Source: Augochlora pura (lineage: Eukaryota; Arthropoda; Insecta; Hymenoptera; Halictidae). Taken from it: a stretch of DNA of 64,000 nucleotides. The stretch lies in contig NC_135775.1 of the NCBI RefSeq assembly GCF_028453695.1, forward strand, positions 7,146,046 to 7,210,045. The letters are read 5' to 3'. Shown here one piece after another: positions 36,248-47,467 of the stretch. Numbering within the stretch: the first letter of the stretch is position 1; each line of letters starts with the position of its first letter. The notes beneath the pieces were generated by a model, which was not told where the DNA came from, made no database searches, and saw only the letters and a list, made by a program, of their open reading frames with translations. A program made the translations under genes and the position numbers.

Positions 36248-37514
36248 TCCAACGCTTAATGCGATCGCCGTTCACGATAAGATGCCTGCCTCTTGGCAAT
36301 CGTTAGCAGTCCGCTTGTCTCGTACGCACGCGCCCCACCGCCGCACGGTCCCCGTTCGCGTTCGCGTCCGAGCACCGCGCGCGTTCGCGCGTGCGATAAG
36401 AATTCGCGGCCCCTCTCGTTAAAGTCGCCACGACGGGGACGATCGCGTCCGATCGTCGCCCACCGACCGATAACCGAGCGATTTGCATTGTAAATCCGTC
36501 GTCAGGTGTCGATCCGACCGCTCCTATCCGTTCGGGGACGCGAAATCGTTTTTCTCGAAACGCGACCACGGTTCGAACGATAACGAACGAGCGTTTAAAA
36601 TTGTTAAAACCATAAAGATTCCATCATGGCAGGGAGTTTTCTAAATAAAATTATTCTCGTATTTTTTTAAAGCCACGCGAGCTTTTCAGTTTTCGTGCGA
36701 CAGGAGGTTTAACATTAAGATACCTAGTTTCGAAAGTCTCGAGACTGAGCACAATTTCAACCCGACCCATTCTATTCTACGATGAAAGAGTGTAAATATA
36801 TTCATTGTTGTCCTTCGCTTAGAATCAAACGTGTCAATCATTTTTACTACCCGGTAGATTTAGCGTTGATTTCGGCAAACAGATTAATATTTTGAAAGGC
36901 ACAAGCTGCTAGCTGCGTACTTGAACCGCGGCGAATCTAATAGATAATCGGAGCACGCAAACAATAAATCGGTAGTTATTGGTACCGGCAAAGAACAAGG
37001 CCGGAGAGCGCGCGACCGTTAAGGGTCTCCCAGATTCCGCGAAAATTCCGAGCCGCAGGAATCTCCGCATCGGTGCCGCGCGCAAAATCATCAATAACGT
37101 CCTCATTACCGAGATCGGCTTTCCGTCGATTAAGAAAAAATAGAAGCCGTGAAGGACGATGGGGAAGGCAGCACGCGATAGAACAAGGGGGCGACCGGGC
37201 CGAGGGGAGGCAGAGGGATCGTGGTCGTCTTATCCCGAGGGAGACGAGGGCAACACGGGAAACCAATTAGCCGAGGAACGCCGCCACCGTGCCACTAGAT
37301 ATGAGTCCGAGGCTTCGTACCGTATTCGCTGCCGGTTTGACCGCGTTGTTACCGGCGGTCTGGCTCCCGTTATCGTTACCTGCGAACCCCGTAGACGCAG
37401 CGTAAACCTGGCTCGATCGACGTCGCTTAAAATCCTCTTCCTTCTGCCAGCCTCGAGATTACCGGCTTTATATGTCCCCTTCTTCTTCTCCGCCTTCTTC
37501 TCCGTCTCCGTCTC

Positions 37515-37543
37515 CTTCTTCTTCTTCTTCTTCTTCTTCTTCT
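37515..37543 (+). repeat. (TTC)n microsatellite
   Basis: About nine TTC units within a longer pyrimidine tract (37480-37552) that also has CCGTCT hexamers. It makes a phenylalanine run in a chance 192-codon frame. Confidence 0.9.
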
Positions 37544-38800
37544 CCTTTCTCCACGAGAATTCTCACGGCAGAGACGTTTGGATTCATCGAGTAATAGCAA
37601 TTGTTATCTGTGCTACCATTGAAGCCGTTTATTTGCTACTTATCTCCTCGGCTCTAGAATCGCTCGGTTTCGCGAGTGGACTCTTGAACTCTGAGAGAAT
37701 CGGCCGAGAATGTGCACGGCTCCGTGATGAGAATTAAACAAAGTATGGTCTGTGTATTTATTAACATGTTCGTTAGCGGCGTCCTACCTGTGTGACGATC
37801 ACAGTTCTGGATTTTATATAAAGAATATCAAAGAAATTTTTGAATGTAATTATTTGAAACTGTAACGCATAGCATGATATTCTGAGAATTTATATAGTTT
37901 ATGTAATTTATCGTATGTTATAAGATATACTGACGTTTTAGAGACTATGCTTAATACACATACAGATATCTGACAGGTACAGTTCAGTAAAATATGCAAG
38001 TAATTATGTAGTTACCCTAAATCTAGTATGAAACATCGCACGAAGGACAAGTCGTCTTAATTAATTACATTACTTACAACTAGGAACTAATAGCAATTGG
38101 ATACTACATGTTGTTAATTATATACATTACTATCTAAGACTTATTTGCTAAACCCATGGTCTCAAATATATATTGCTCTCATATGGATTCTATTTACTTC
38201 GTGTTTCAACTGATCATAAGAATTTCGATGCTGTCATATTTTGGTTACACCTTAGTCACAGTCTTCAGCGTTACGATTAGGTTCTCCGCCTTCCGACTTC
38301 TTCGACTCTCGGCCGCTTCCCGCGACACGAAGTCATTTAACCGTTCAATTAATCCCATGAATCTAAATCGTCTTGGCCGCCGATTAAGCGGTATTTGTAC
38401 GCTGTCGCGCGAGAGATTAAAGAGTTTTCGACACCGAGCCGGTCCGACGGTTATTGGAATTTCGTAAAAATAGCTGTCGCTGCGTGATTCACGGTTCCCA
38501 GCGATCTCCGTGGCCCGCAGGAGCCGTAGCCGTAGCCGGGGCGGGGCGGGCGGGGATGGGACCGGCGCATTGTAAATCGAGGAATTCGATTTCGAAATCG
38601 GCGACGGAGGATCCCGGTTTTTCGTCGCGGTTTTTGAGCCGGCTCGATCATTTGGAAGTCTAATTTATACGGCAGCCAAATTAAAACGAACACGTCGGCC
38701 GGGGGAACGCGTCTGCAAATCTCCGTCGAGGCCCCGACGGCTCGACGAGGACAGAAAGGTCCCGCGCTGCTCGAGGAAAAGAGAGTAAGGTATATTGTGA

Positions 38801-38948
38801 TTAGGCAGGAATGTTGATTACATCCATCAGCTGGTCGAGTGTCGGCCCACCCTTCCTCGCCCGAACCTTCTTGAAGCGTTCTCGCTTGACCCAGAGCCTC
38901 GAGTCCTCTTCAGCACTCTCGAGGTCCTGCTCGAGTGGATCGTACAAA
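38801..38948 (-). CDS. Candidate terminal coding exon on the minus strand, function unknown
   Basis: The minus strand is open from 38959 to a TAA at 38801-38803 (52 codons). From residue 5 it reads LYDPLEQDLESAEEDSRLWV, then KRERFKKVRARKGG, then PTLDQLMDVINIPA. The balanced, charged, helix-prone composition and C- or G-ending codons (CTCGAG, CAGGAC, AAGAAG) are unlike the arginine/serine/proline-rich chance frames around it. A possible acceptor (GCGCGGGAG) ends at 38949, but its pyrimidine tract is poor. I recognise no family. It could be the last exon of a nested gene, a decayed coding fragment, or chance. No upstream exon or polyadenylation signal was found. Confidence 0.25.
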
Positions 38949-40659
38949 CTCCCGCGCGATTAAGTTCCATGAAAATTGAAATCTCTCGCGGCCGTGCGAC
39001 CGCGCCGACGGAGCCTCCTCTTCGCGTTGAGGTCGACCGGCTTGGGACGCGGCGACGCGACTGTCAATCGGTAATTGCTCTGGCATTCGTCACTCTCGCT
39101 TCCTCGTCGACCGCTCGCGCAATTGGCGACGATAAGAAAACGAACGCTCTGGAACCAGCACGAATTGCCTCGTGGAGCAGGAAGTAAACCACGCCTACTT
39201 GGAACATTACCTATGCTGGAATTGCCCGTTACTTCGTTTCGTTTTCCACCAGTCAGCATTTTCTCTGTTCCATCCGTTGAGTGTTCAACACTGATTATTA
39301 CGATCACGTATCTTCACATGGTTGTCCAATATCATTGGGTGAGCATAATTCTGACTTATGCTTTACACTTTCCTCTCTTCGAACATGCCATATTTTACTA
39401 GATCCCTTATTTGCGTTAGAAGTCATCAACGAGTCCATCTCTTGTCCGCTGTTACTAGACCTGTTTTATTTTATCTCACCTCAAACAGACAACATCCTAT
39501 TCGAAAACAAGATTTCTTTCCGTATATAAGTAAATATCGAGAACGGCAGCTATCTAACGAAACGATAAAAACTCTGACAATTTCTAGAGGCCATCAAATG
39601 TAAGCTAGACATAAAGATCGCTGCTCTAGCAGAGACAGAGGGCAGCGGCGAGACTTCTCTAGCGTTGCCGAAAATGTGCTCTCTCTCTCTCTTTCCGTCA
39701 GCATCGGGAGGAAAGAGTGGCCTCGGCCGGACCAGCTCCAGATGTATCGCGCGAACAAAGCGGTCTATAACTCAAACAGCGGAGTTGCTAATGGTTGTCA
39801 GAGCGGCACCGCATTAAATCCCCAAAGCCAGAGCAAATCCTCCAACCCCTCCCCCAAGAATCCGGACACGCTGTTCGCGGCAGCGACGTGTCTAGAATTC
39901 CATTACCAAGGAAATGTAAATATAATTGTGCGGTGCTGACATAACGGTAAGATAGTCGTTCGCGCGCGCGCGGAGGCGCTGCCTCCGCAATAAATCGTAA
40001 TTTATGATCGCGGGCACGGCAGGCCGGGTATCGCCGAGAAATTCAAGACTGCGCCGGACAGGGAACCCGGTCTTCTCCACGGCCATCTCTGTTCCTCCTC
40101 GGCGGATCCTCTCCGCGTCCGCCGCGTTCGCCGCGTTGCCCTCGACCCTCGCTATCGGAGCCGGAGCCCGCCTCTTCGACGACCCGAGAAACAGAGAGCC
40201 CGAAGGAGCAGCAGCCGATCGCGCCTCCGCCTCGATGGCCATACTTATGCTTTCTCGCTTCCATAATCTCGCTGCCGCCGCGCCGCGCCGCGCCGGTCTC
40301 TCTCTCGGCCGCTCGCGCGACGCCTCTACGCTTCCCTCTCTTTCTGGCCAGCACCATTCTTCGCGCTATACCCTCCTCCTCCTCCTCTCCCTTCCTCTCT
40401 CTCTATGTCTCCTCTCGTCACCTCTCTGCTCCGTTCGGTCCTCTTCGGCTCGTTCGTCGATGTCCCGACGCTTTTCTCCGGGCACCAATAAATTAATTAC
40501 GGAGATTTACGTATCTCGCCCGTAAACCAGTCAGCGAGACTAATGCCCGCCGCTAATTACATAATTATACGGCATTATGTTACGACGACCAATTAATACG
40601 TGGGTACAATGACTTCGAGGCGTAAGCCATCGGTTCGCGATCGTCGCGCGATACTCACC

Positions 40660-40684
40660 GGCGCGGCGCGGCGCGGCGCGGCGC
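40660..40684 (+). repeat. (GGCGC)5 pentanucleotide array
   Basis: Five GGCGC units, the densest CpG run in a GC-rich block. A related impure CGCCG run occurs near 40274-40292. Confidence 0.85.
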
Positions 40685-40916
40685 ATCGCGGCGCCACTTC
40701 GCCACCGGGATTGTAATTTATCGTCCGTGCCCGTTGACGCCGCACGGCCGACCACCATTCGTCTTCCTCCCGGGACCCGCGATCGGACACTAAACCCGAA
40801 CGACTTTCGAACCTTGAACTTTCCGCGCTACCGAGAACCACGCGTTCCCCGCCTCCGGAGACTTTCGCTCGTTCTGACCAGACGCGCGGGGTGTCCGATC
40901 ATTTACTATCGTTATA

Positions 40917-40931
40917 CGCGCGCGCGCGCGC
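40917..40931. repeat. (CG)n run
   Basis: Seven alternating CG units in a GC-rich block. Confidence 0.8.
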
Positions 40932-42338
40932 CCGCTCGCGCTGTGGCTTGGAACTGCGAACTGCAGAGCAAAGGGAGCAATGATCCAATTGAGCCGAGGG
41001 TAGTCTTTGTTAGAAGCACGATAAATTATTGGTCGCTGAGATGATTACTGAAATTGTTGAAATGCAATAATGGCGTTGCTTTTAGGTTTAGGCGTTTAGG
41101 CTTATGTAGCTGCTTGTTTTATGTCGCGATTAAGGGTTTAACGTGGACGGAAAGCAAACACCGTCATTGGTTCAGAAGAATATTGACAGTTTTACTGTTC
41201 TTGTGTGCACAAGTCTTATAAGTTTCACCTATTTTCATTATAATAAGTACATACACTCTCCTGAGAAGGTTTTAGAACACTTACTTATTTATTCCATTTT
41301 ATTTATTTAAAAAGTGTGCCAAGTTCATTTCATACCATTCGCTCGATGCGTTATTTCTCGATATACTTTTTTAATATGTGGAATATGGAAGTAACGAAAC
41401 AGATTAGTGCAAGAAGTAATTAAAAAGTGAGATGAATATATTAATAAAAAGATTATTTAATTTATTTAAATTGTCGTTATTTTTATTGCAACGTAAAATA
41501 TACATAATGTATACTTGTTACAGTTTGATACAAACAACTTTGAAATAAATGTAAGACATTATAACAATTTCCTATCGGTATGTCAAATTTACTCAATCAA
41601 TTTGTAAGGATCCTAATACCTTCAGGTTAGAATGTATAAAATGTATTCATTATTTTTGCACATAACTCTTTTAAATATTCATATTATTTGAATATGAAAG
41701 CATGTAACTCAGTTCACCTTACCGATCACCTTACCATAATCGTACGTAATTGCACGGAAACGTGAACAAAATCGGTCGGGGCATTCCACCGAGACAAGAG
41801 CGAACAATGAACGTATTCTCGGTCCACAATCAGTCCACCTGAATGAGCCTTGAAGAACGTCCCAGAACTCCCTTTCACCGGGTGTTGTCGCCTAGGTGCC
41901 GCCCTAATTTCGTCACCGATCACGTTCCTCTGAAATCCAACGTGGCCCGGCGTCGCTCGGTTTTCCAGGACGCCGCGGACGCGTTCCGATCCGATGTTTT
42001 TCCTCGTGGACAGGGTTAGAGAGGAGAACGCGTGGGGGAGTAACGCGGCAGCGAGCAGGGGTGGAATATGAGATGCGGGCAACTGATTTATTTAAGGGGC
42101 AGACCAGACATCCGGTTTGTCGAATTACGCTTTAAGAGCGACTGTAGACGGAGCGCGGCGGAGGCGAGCGGGCGAGGAGACGAGAGATGAGAGAGGAGAG
42201 CGAGAGAGGCAACGAGGTGGAACGAGACCGCGTAGCCCGTCGACCCGTTAACCGTTTATCATTGCATCGACACAAGTCACGCAGTGGACCCTTGCTGTCC
42301 ATTTAAAAAACGAAAAAGAGACGGGGCTTTAGTAGGAA

Positions 42339-42348
42339 GTGACGTCAC
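42339..42348. promoter_or_regulatory. Palindromic CRE-like site
   Basis: GTGACGTCAC is a perfect 10-base palindrome carrying the full CREB/ATF core. It is followed within 25 bases by a GTGACCGGT segment. It lies in a GC-rich block just before an AT-rich block. Function is not shown by sequence alone. Confidence 0.2.
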
Positions 42349-44048
42349 CGGCGTCGATCTGCCGTGACCGGTGTGTCCTCGCGGCGCGGAATCTGGATCG
42401 AGACTTGGTCCCCCTTCTCTCTATCCTCTAATCCCACTGTCGTCCGTTCAATCGAATCAAAATGTCAGTTGAAATGTATCGCGTTCGTGCCTAGTGATGG
42501 TTTGTTCCTGACGTCCAACATTAATGCTCTCCTTGTTTCACGATCACTAAAATCATGATAACTAGACTGTGGTATTTTATGCAAAATAAAAGCAGTCCAC
42601 ATCAATTGTAGCAAATAGAAATTAGCTAACAAATTCGTTCCTTGTTAGTTCTTTTTAATAGATTAAGTATAATATATTGTGATTTTCAAATTTTTTTAAT
42701 CCTTTTGCTATTTGAAATTGCATTTAATCGGTGCTTAAAATCTGCAATCTTGCAATAATATTTAGAAATGGCAATTAAATGTAATTTCTAATATTGATAT
42801 GAATCGAAAGTTTTCTGTATAAATTATTCTCGTTAATGTACGAAGTCCGCGGTCTAATAATTTGTGTAAAAGATGCAAAGCAGTATAATTTATGCGTTCG
42901 TACGTTAGAAAATAACGTGGCAGAACCAGAAATAGTAGAACTGGTTTTTACACGGACGATCGTTGGTTATGGGATATGGTCCCCGGTTGCGAATCGACAG
43001 TAAATCCGTTCACGTTTCGGTGACATAAGAACGTGCAATCGATTCATCAGCACGCCCGGCGTCTTCCACGCAATTACTCGATTCAAACGATTGCGGCCAA
43101 CAAGATGATCTTCACCTCGAAGGTGACAATGACAACCAGCGCCCTTTGTTTCGTACTTGGTGCTAGTAGGAAGCAATCCAGCGACAACCGATGCATTATT
43201 AATGTCCCCCCTTCGCTTGTTACCGCTCTTGTACTCGCTCGCTCGACGTATATCCTCTGCGTGTCCGGGACAAGTGATTGCCGAGCCGTCTAATGAAAAT
43301 TAAGACGTTCGGGGATGGGAATTATTTCGAGTTAATTAAATCGCGCGCGGCTGAATTATTTAGCTCCTTTGGAAATCGAATTCCGCCGCCGCGCTTGTCA
43401 CGAATCAAATCTTCGCGATGCGAAATACATCCGAACACGTTTCCGGACCGATCAACAAGCTTTTACAAATTCATAGTTTACGAGTTTTCCCTGCCATCGT
43501 CGACGCTGAACAATTTCATCGAGATTTATTTTAATCAAAGTTTCAATTCGAACGTCAGAATTCATCGGCAAAAGATTATCGCATAATTTCCAAAAAGAAA
43601 TTGCTACAGCACTCTCACGGTAAATCGATCGTTGTGTTTGCAGACGATGTTCCGATAGGCGGAACGTAGAAAATTAAATAGGATAGTTTCTGCAATTGAA
43701 TTCCAGCCAGCCGGAACACTCACTTAGGCGAAAATCTCGATATCGATCGCGGCTCGAGGTCATAGGATAAGAATCCCGTGGCTGATATCACGAAGCGAAA
43801 TGTCTGGATATATCACGTCTGCCGGAGCAACAATGAGTGACAGCTACTCCCACATGCTGTCATAGGCGTCATCTTCGCGATAATATACCGACTCGCTCCC
43901 TCTCTCGATTGCCTGCTCTCGTATCTGGTTAAAATCGTTACACGGTCAAATCTATAGGACCTTCCTGCGCGGAGACGCATAACGAGGACGTGGAACGTCG
44001 ACGAGGAGACCGGTCGAGACTTCCCGACCCGGCTAGCCGTCCGTCCGG

Positions 44049-44049
44049 C

Positions 44050-44080
<31 letters not shown>

Positions 44081-44084
44081 CTTC
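44049..44084 (+). repeat. CT-rich microsatellite
   Basis: CTCTCTCT alternating with TTTCTCTC, resembling in miniature the octamer array at 19061. Confidence 0.9.
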
Positions 44085-44799
44085 GCGACCGCTGTTATTC
44101 ACCTTGGAGATGCGGCGACGAACATTGAAATTCCGCGCGGCGCGGACATTTTCTGTCGAATGGAGATATCTGATTTAAACAGCTTCACTTCGGCCAGTTC
44201 GAGAATTCGCGATCTTTCTAGCGTAGCAACAACATCGGTTTTTCAGTTAATTTTTATCGTACCGGCGATTCCTCGATCGGACATACCGATGACGTAAGGA
44301 AAATAGGAATGCCCGTGTCTGCTCCGCGTAATCGCGATCCGATTTATAGAGTCGAACGGTAAAGGCTCGCGCTCTTGTGTGTAGGCTAGCCTTGCTCGGA
44401 GCTAGATATAGAAACCCATACTTCCATAATGAAATACACTTTTATTTTGCTGCATTTGGAATTTCGCAATTTTGTGAAATGATTAAAGATGCCTATTGGA
44501 GCGATCACATGACACGAGCATCCTTTTAGTCTCGACAATTACTTGAACGTTCAATTGCTTATAGAAACTCAGTTTGCGTTTATTATTGATTTATTTTTTC
44601 GAATTAATTTTACTACTATTGATCTAAGTGATCTATCATTCTTAATAATCGTTTCATATCAAAAGGTACCTTAATCTGTAAGCGGTCATGATTATTTTAA
44701 TATCTTTAGTGATAATGCGACGCCAATGTGACACTGTATCAATTGTGATGTCCTGACCTTGAATAAACCCTTTCTAATAATGCTGACTTGACATAAAAC

Positions 44800-45020
44800 A
44801 AACTCTATAACAATAATGGTATCACTATCGATACGAAATTGACGTAAAGTCATCACCATTAATTGGTACCGAGTCAATTTCACCTTAAGTCACCAATATT
44901 GGTACGAAGTCAATTTGATATAGAATCGCCATTAAATTCACATCGAAATAATTAGGCTGTTATAGCGACACGACGTCAATGTACCATTACTATTGTAATG
45001 ACACGAAGTCAAATTGACAA
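44800..45020 (+). repeat. Degenerate interspersed repeat with a GTACGAAGTCAATTT core
   Basis: Related strings recur at uneven spacing: ATACGAAATTGACGT (about 44830), GGTACCGAGTCAATTTCACC (about 44864), GGTACGAAGTCAATTTGA (about 44902), CGACACGACGTCAATGTACC (about 44967) and ACACGAAGTCAAATTGAC (about 45001). The AT-rich block containing them begins about 44410. I cannot assign it to a known repeat class. Confidence 0.4.
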
Positions 45021-45759
45021 ACAAAATTAAAAATATCTTGCTCCGTCGAGAGTAAATTCTTGCCGGAGCCTCGAGTTTCGTGAACCAATTCCGAGCATCC
45101 TGGAACTATGCGGGGACCTCGTCGGAACCGGTAGGCGTTAAATAAATCGCAAACTAATGAAGCAAAAATACCCGATAAGGTCGGCGCGAGTTGTCCGACG
45201 TGCCCAGCGTCGAGCATTCGAGTCCGGCCGAAACAAAAATCCTTCAGCGGGTGCGAAAGACGGGGAGCCCGGGCGTGGAACAATTAGGCCCGTTCCCGAA
45301 ACCGGGCGGGCATCGTCGATTCCTCGCACGGGTCCCGCGCGGCGCTTTGCTCGCCGTTTTTTCTCCGTGCGGAGAGAGGACCCGTGATTATCACACGGCC
45401 TACACCCGCGGAATAACCGAGCGCGTAGCGAATATTCCGCTCGGCCGCGGGGCCCCCGTCGCGTCGATTTGTAGGACGCGCGCGTCGCCGAATCATTTAT
45501 GCCGCGGGCATTTTCGAGGAGTGGTACGTGTGCTCCGTCTTTAATCGAGATCGAAATCGGCCGGCGTGCCGCGCGCGGGCTCGTCAAATGGTATTCCGTG
45601 GACGCGCAACGGGACCGTGTACACCAAGGATCGTCGTGCACAGGCATCGAACCAGCCACCGAACGTGACGAGCCTCGATCGGGATCGCGGAACGATCGCG
45701 CGTCGCCTCTTACGCGGCCCCCGGCGAAATCGAAAGTGTTATGGACAAGCGAACGCGAC

Positions 45760-45790
45760 TTGTAACGACCGCCGATTTTCTTTGTTGCAG
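45760..45790 (+). promoter_or_regulatory. hth: 3' splice acceptor of the hth exon
   Basis: The segment ends in TTTTCTTTGTTGCAG, a pyrimidine-rich tract followed by CAG, directly before the coding AGG. A plausible branch-point context (TTGTAAC, near 45760-45768) lies about 25 bases upstream. The acceptor fixes the phase-0 start of the exon, which agrees with the Hth protein order, where the arginine is expected to follow the previous exon. Confidence 0.8.
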
Positions 45791-45920
45791 AGGCCACCCT
45801 CCTCGTCGCTCTCGTACCCCGGCGCGGGTGGCAACGACGACGCTCGCAGCCCCGGCAGCGGGGGCACGCCTGGACCCCTCAGCCAACAAGCACCCACCAG
45901 CCTGGACTCCTCGGACCCTG
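45791..45920 (+). CDS. hth: Homothorax (Meis-type TALE homeodomain protein), internal linker exon
   Basis: This is an internal coding exon of 43 codons plus one base. Homothorax is a nuclear TALE homeodomain cofactor that binds Extradenticle/Pbx through its N-terminal MEIS domain, promotes its nuclear import and specifies proximal limb, eye-margin and segment identity with Hox proteins. The exon reads RPPSSSLSYPGAGGNDDARS and then PGSGGTPGPLSQQ...SLDSSDP. This closely follows, from memory, the insect Hth linker between the MEIS domain and the homeodomain; vertebrate Meis proteins have a related GGTPGPSS segment. The frame starts in phase 0 on AGG right after TTTGTTGCAG and ends in phase 1 before GTGAGT. 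The split codon would become Asp if the next exon begins AT, as expected from Hth (DPDGKF). No MEIS or homeodomain exon is present, so only this small piece of the protein lies here. Gene identity is well supported. Exact isoform structure is not visible. Confidence 0.9.
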
Positions 45921-46035
45921 GTGAGTTTCACCTTTCATTTTATCCCATAGGAGAAAGTAGATTGATCCTCCGGAAGTTCTATCGTTCAGGACATCTTTGG
46001 CTCGCTTTAATCATTATCACTGTTTATTAATTAAA
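45921..46035 (+). promoter_or_regulatory. hth: hth 5' splice donor and candidate splicing-control region
   Basis: GTGAGT at 45921-45926 is a consensus donor. The next 24 bases are pyrimidine-rich and end in TCCCATAG (45943-45950), which looks like an acceptor only about 30 nt after the donor, too close for a normal intron. If the donor is not used, the frame stays open for 36 residues to a TAA at 46028-46030. An ATTAAA hexamer follows immediately at 46030-46035. Insect hth is known to make homeodomain-less isoforms, and an ultraconserved element at an hth exon-intron junction has been linked to its splicing (Glazov and colleagues 2005, from memory). That this stretch is that element is my inference. 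Confidence 0.45.
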
Positions 46036-47447
46036 CATGCCAAGTAGCATATAGAATACAGTGCGTTTGGAGCTCACAAAAAAATTTACATTGTTCCCAA
46101 ACAATAGAAATAGAGTTTTTGCCAGTTAATGCTATTTTGCTTAATCTAATTTTTTCATTATTATATTTTATATAAATATGCATTACGTTCGCACAATCTG
46201 GTTTTATTAGCTTTAACAATCGATTGGTTCAACCGATAGATGCTCTATCGATAACACGTTTATTTCGTCCAGAGGTTTCATTGTAACGTTTGATTTAATG
46301 GTTTTCGCACGGCGAGTCGTGCTAAGTGGATGAAGGATATTTATTATTCCGTGAATTCGGTAGTTGAATTACATAGATCATCATGGGCTTGCACTGTGCT
46401 AAGACACATGTTCTTCTGGGAATGAAGATATATTGGATAGCATCCAATTCAATTATACTAAAATGTGTTAGTCTTTCGGGTTCTATTGTATTCATGTTGG
46501 CTGTTTATATCGCGTTGCCAAAGAGCGTTCTTAATGTAATGAAAAATTGGCGAATTTACGCGACCTTCGATGAAGTATTAATTTTATTAGCGTATACTCC
46601 AGAATGTCCAGAATGCAATCGTTTCAAGTTTTCTCAGTTACTACGGTTAGGTCGTTAGAGCTACTTTCTCCTACGTTTATTACAGCATGTAATATATGCC
46701 GACAGAAAATTAGTCTTTCGTCTAGTTTGCGTGCAATTCCGTCTAAAGTATCCAAGGACGTTAATAATCATCGCTCGAAAGTTGTCGGCAAGTTTTCCGA
46801 AATAGAAGGTTGTATATTTCGCGCGGGTCGATTTCATTTCGGGTAGAAACGGGTGTCGGTGCTTTGTCATTCGCGGCTACTCCATTTCCGGGTTTCAATC
46901 TCCATTAATCGGTAGGAAATTATACGAGCTGTTCGGTCGCATCTTTCGCTTCGCCTGAATCGAGACGGTTATCGAACCGCGATTGCGAAAACATCGGCTT
47001 TTTATGGACCGGTTCGCGGAAACCGAATTCTGCTTTCGCTGAAAAATCGATGAACAAGTTCCCGCGCACCTTCGTGCCTCGGACACGATCGACACTTTCA
47101 TTTTGTTCTACTTTAAATAATCGGCGACACGGTGAAACAAACGGACAACGGTACACTTTCTTCCCGAGCTTTCTATTAACGAAAGGGACGATCTCTTCGC
47201 ACGAACGTTACGGAAACGGTTCGAGATCGCGACGACCCGTGAGAAGTTCTCGAATCGATCCGCCGACACCGATCGATAGCGCAGCCTAAGTGGGTCTCGC
47301 TCGTGGAAAGAGGCGACCGTTCATGGGCTAGGCGGGCTAATGACAATATCACGCGACGAGCAACGGGTTGAGGACAATCAAGACGCGACTCGTCGAGACC
47401 CCACGGAGCTTCTGCACGCCCTTCAAATTTTACGAACACCGACGCGG

Positions 47448-47467
47448 GCGCGCGCGCGCGCGCGCGT
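47448..47467. repeat. (CG)n microsatellite
   Basis: About ten alternating CG units, a Z-DNA-prone tract. Similar shorter runs lie at 28623-28637 and 40917-40931. Confidence 0.85.

Larger units (their letters stand above)
35917..45759. other. Non-coding, mixed AT/GC blocks before the hth exon
   Basis: Besides the listed candidate promoter, candidate minus-strand exon, CRE-like site and short arrays, nothing is recognised. The 219-codon minus-strand frame (45138-45797) that overlaps the hth exon antisense is arginine-rich and is taken as a chance frame. Confidence 0.55.
1..45790 (+). other. hth: Upstream hth intron sequence (partial)
   Basis: No upstream hth exon was recognised on the + strand: I looked for the expected end of the preceding exon (a Ser-Thr-Pro-Asp-Val type ending before GT) and for MEIS-domain coding and saw neither. 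The stretch is therefore read as one intron reaching beyond the left edge. AT-rich blocks include about 1-560, 1720-2290, 3640-4040, 4860-5300, 7210-7750, 9470-9900, 11640-12110, 13080-13420, 16080-16400, 17100-17900, 18310-18720, 19600-20200, 21780-22270, 24380-24660, 26290-26660, 27740-28250, 31540-32100, 37740-38170, 41040-41720, 42560-42950 and 44410-45030. The blocks between are GC-rich and CpG-rich. Single-gene continuity over this length is an inference. Confidence 0.6.

Noticed and set aside
37159..37737. 192-codon plus-strand frame
   Set aside because: Spans a TTC microsatellite giving a phenylalanine run; the rest is arginine-rich chance sequence.
45138..45797. 219-codon minus-strand frame overlapping the hth exon antisense
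   Set aside because: Arginine-rich, in GC-rich DNA where stops are rare, no domain seen, and largely a shadow of the local composition.
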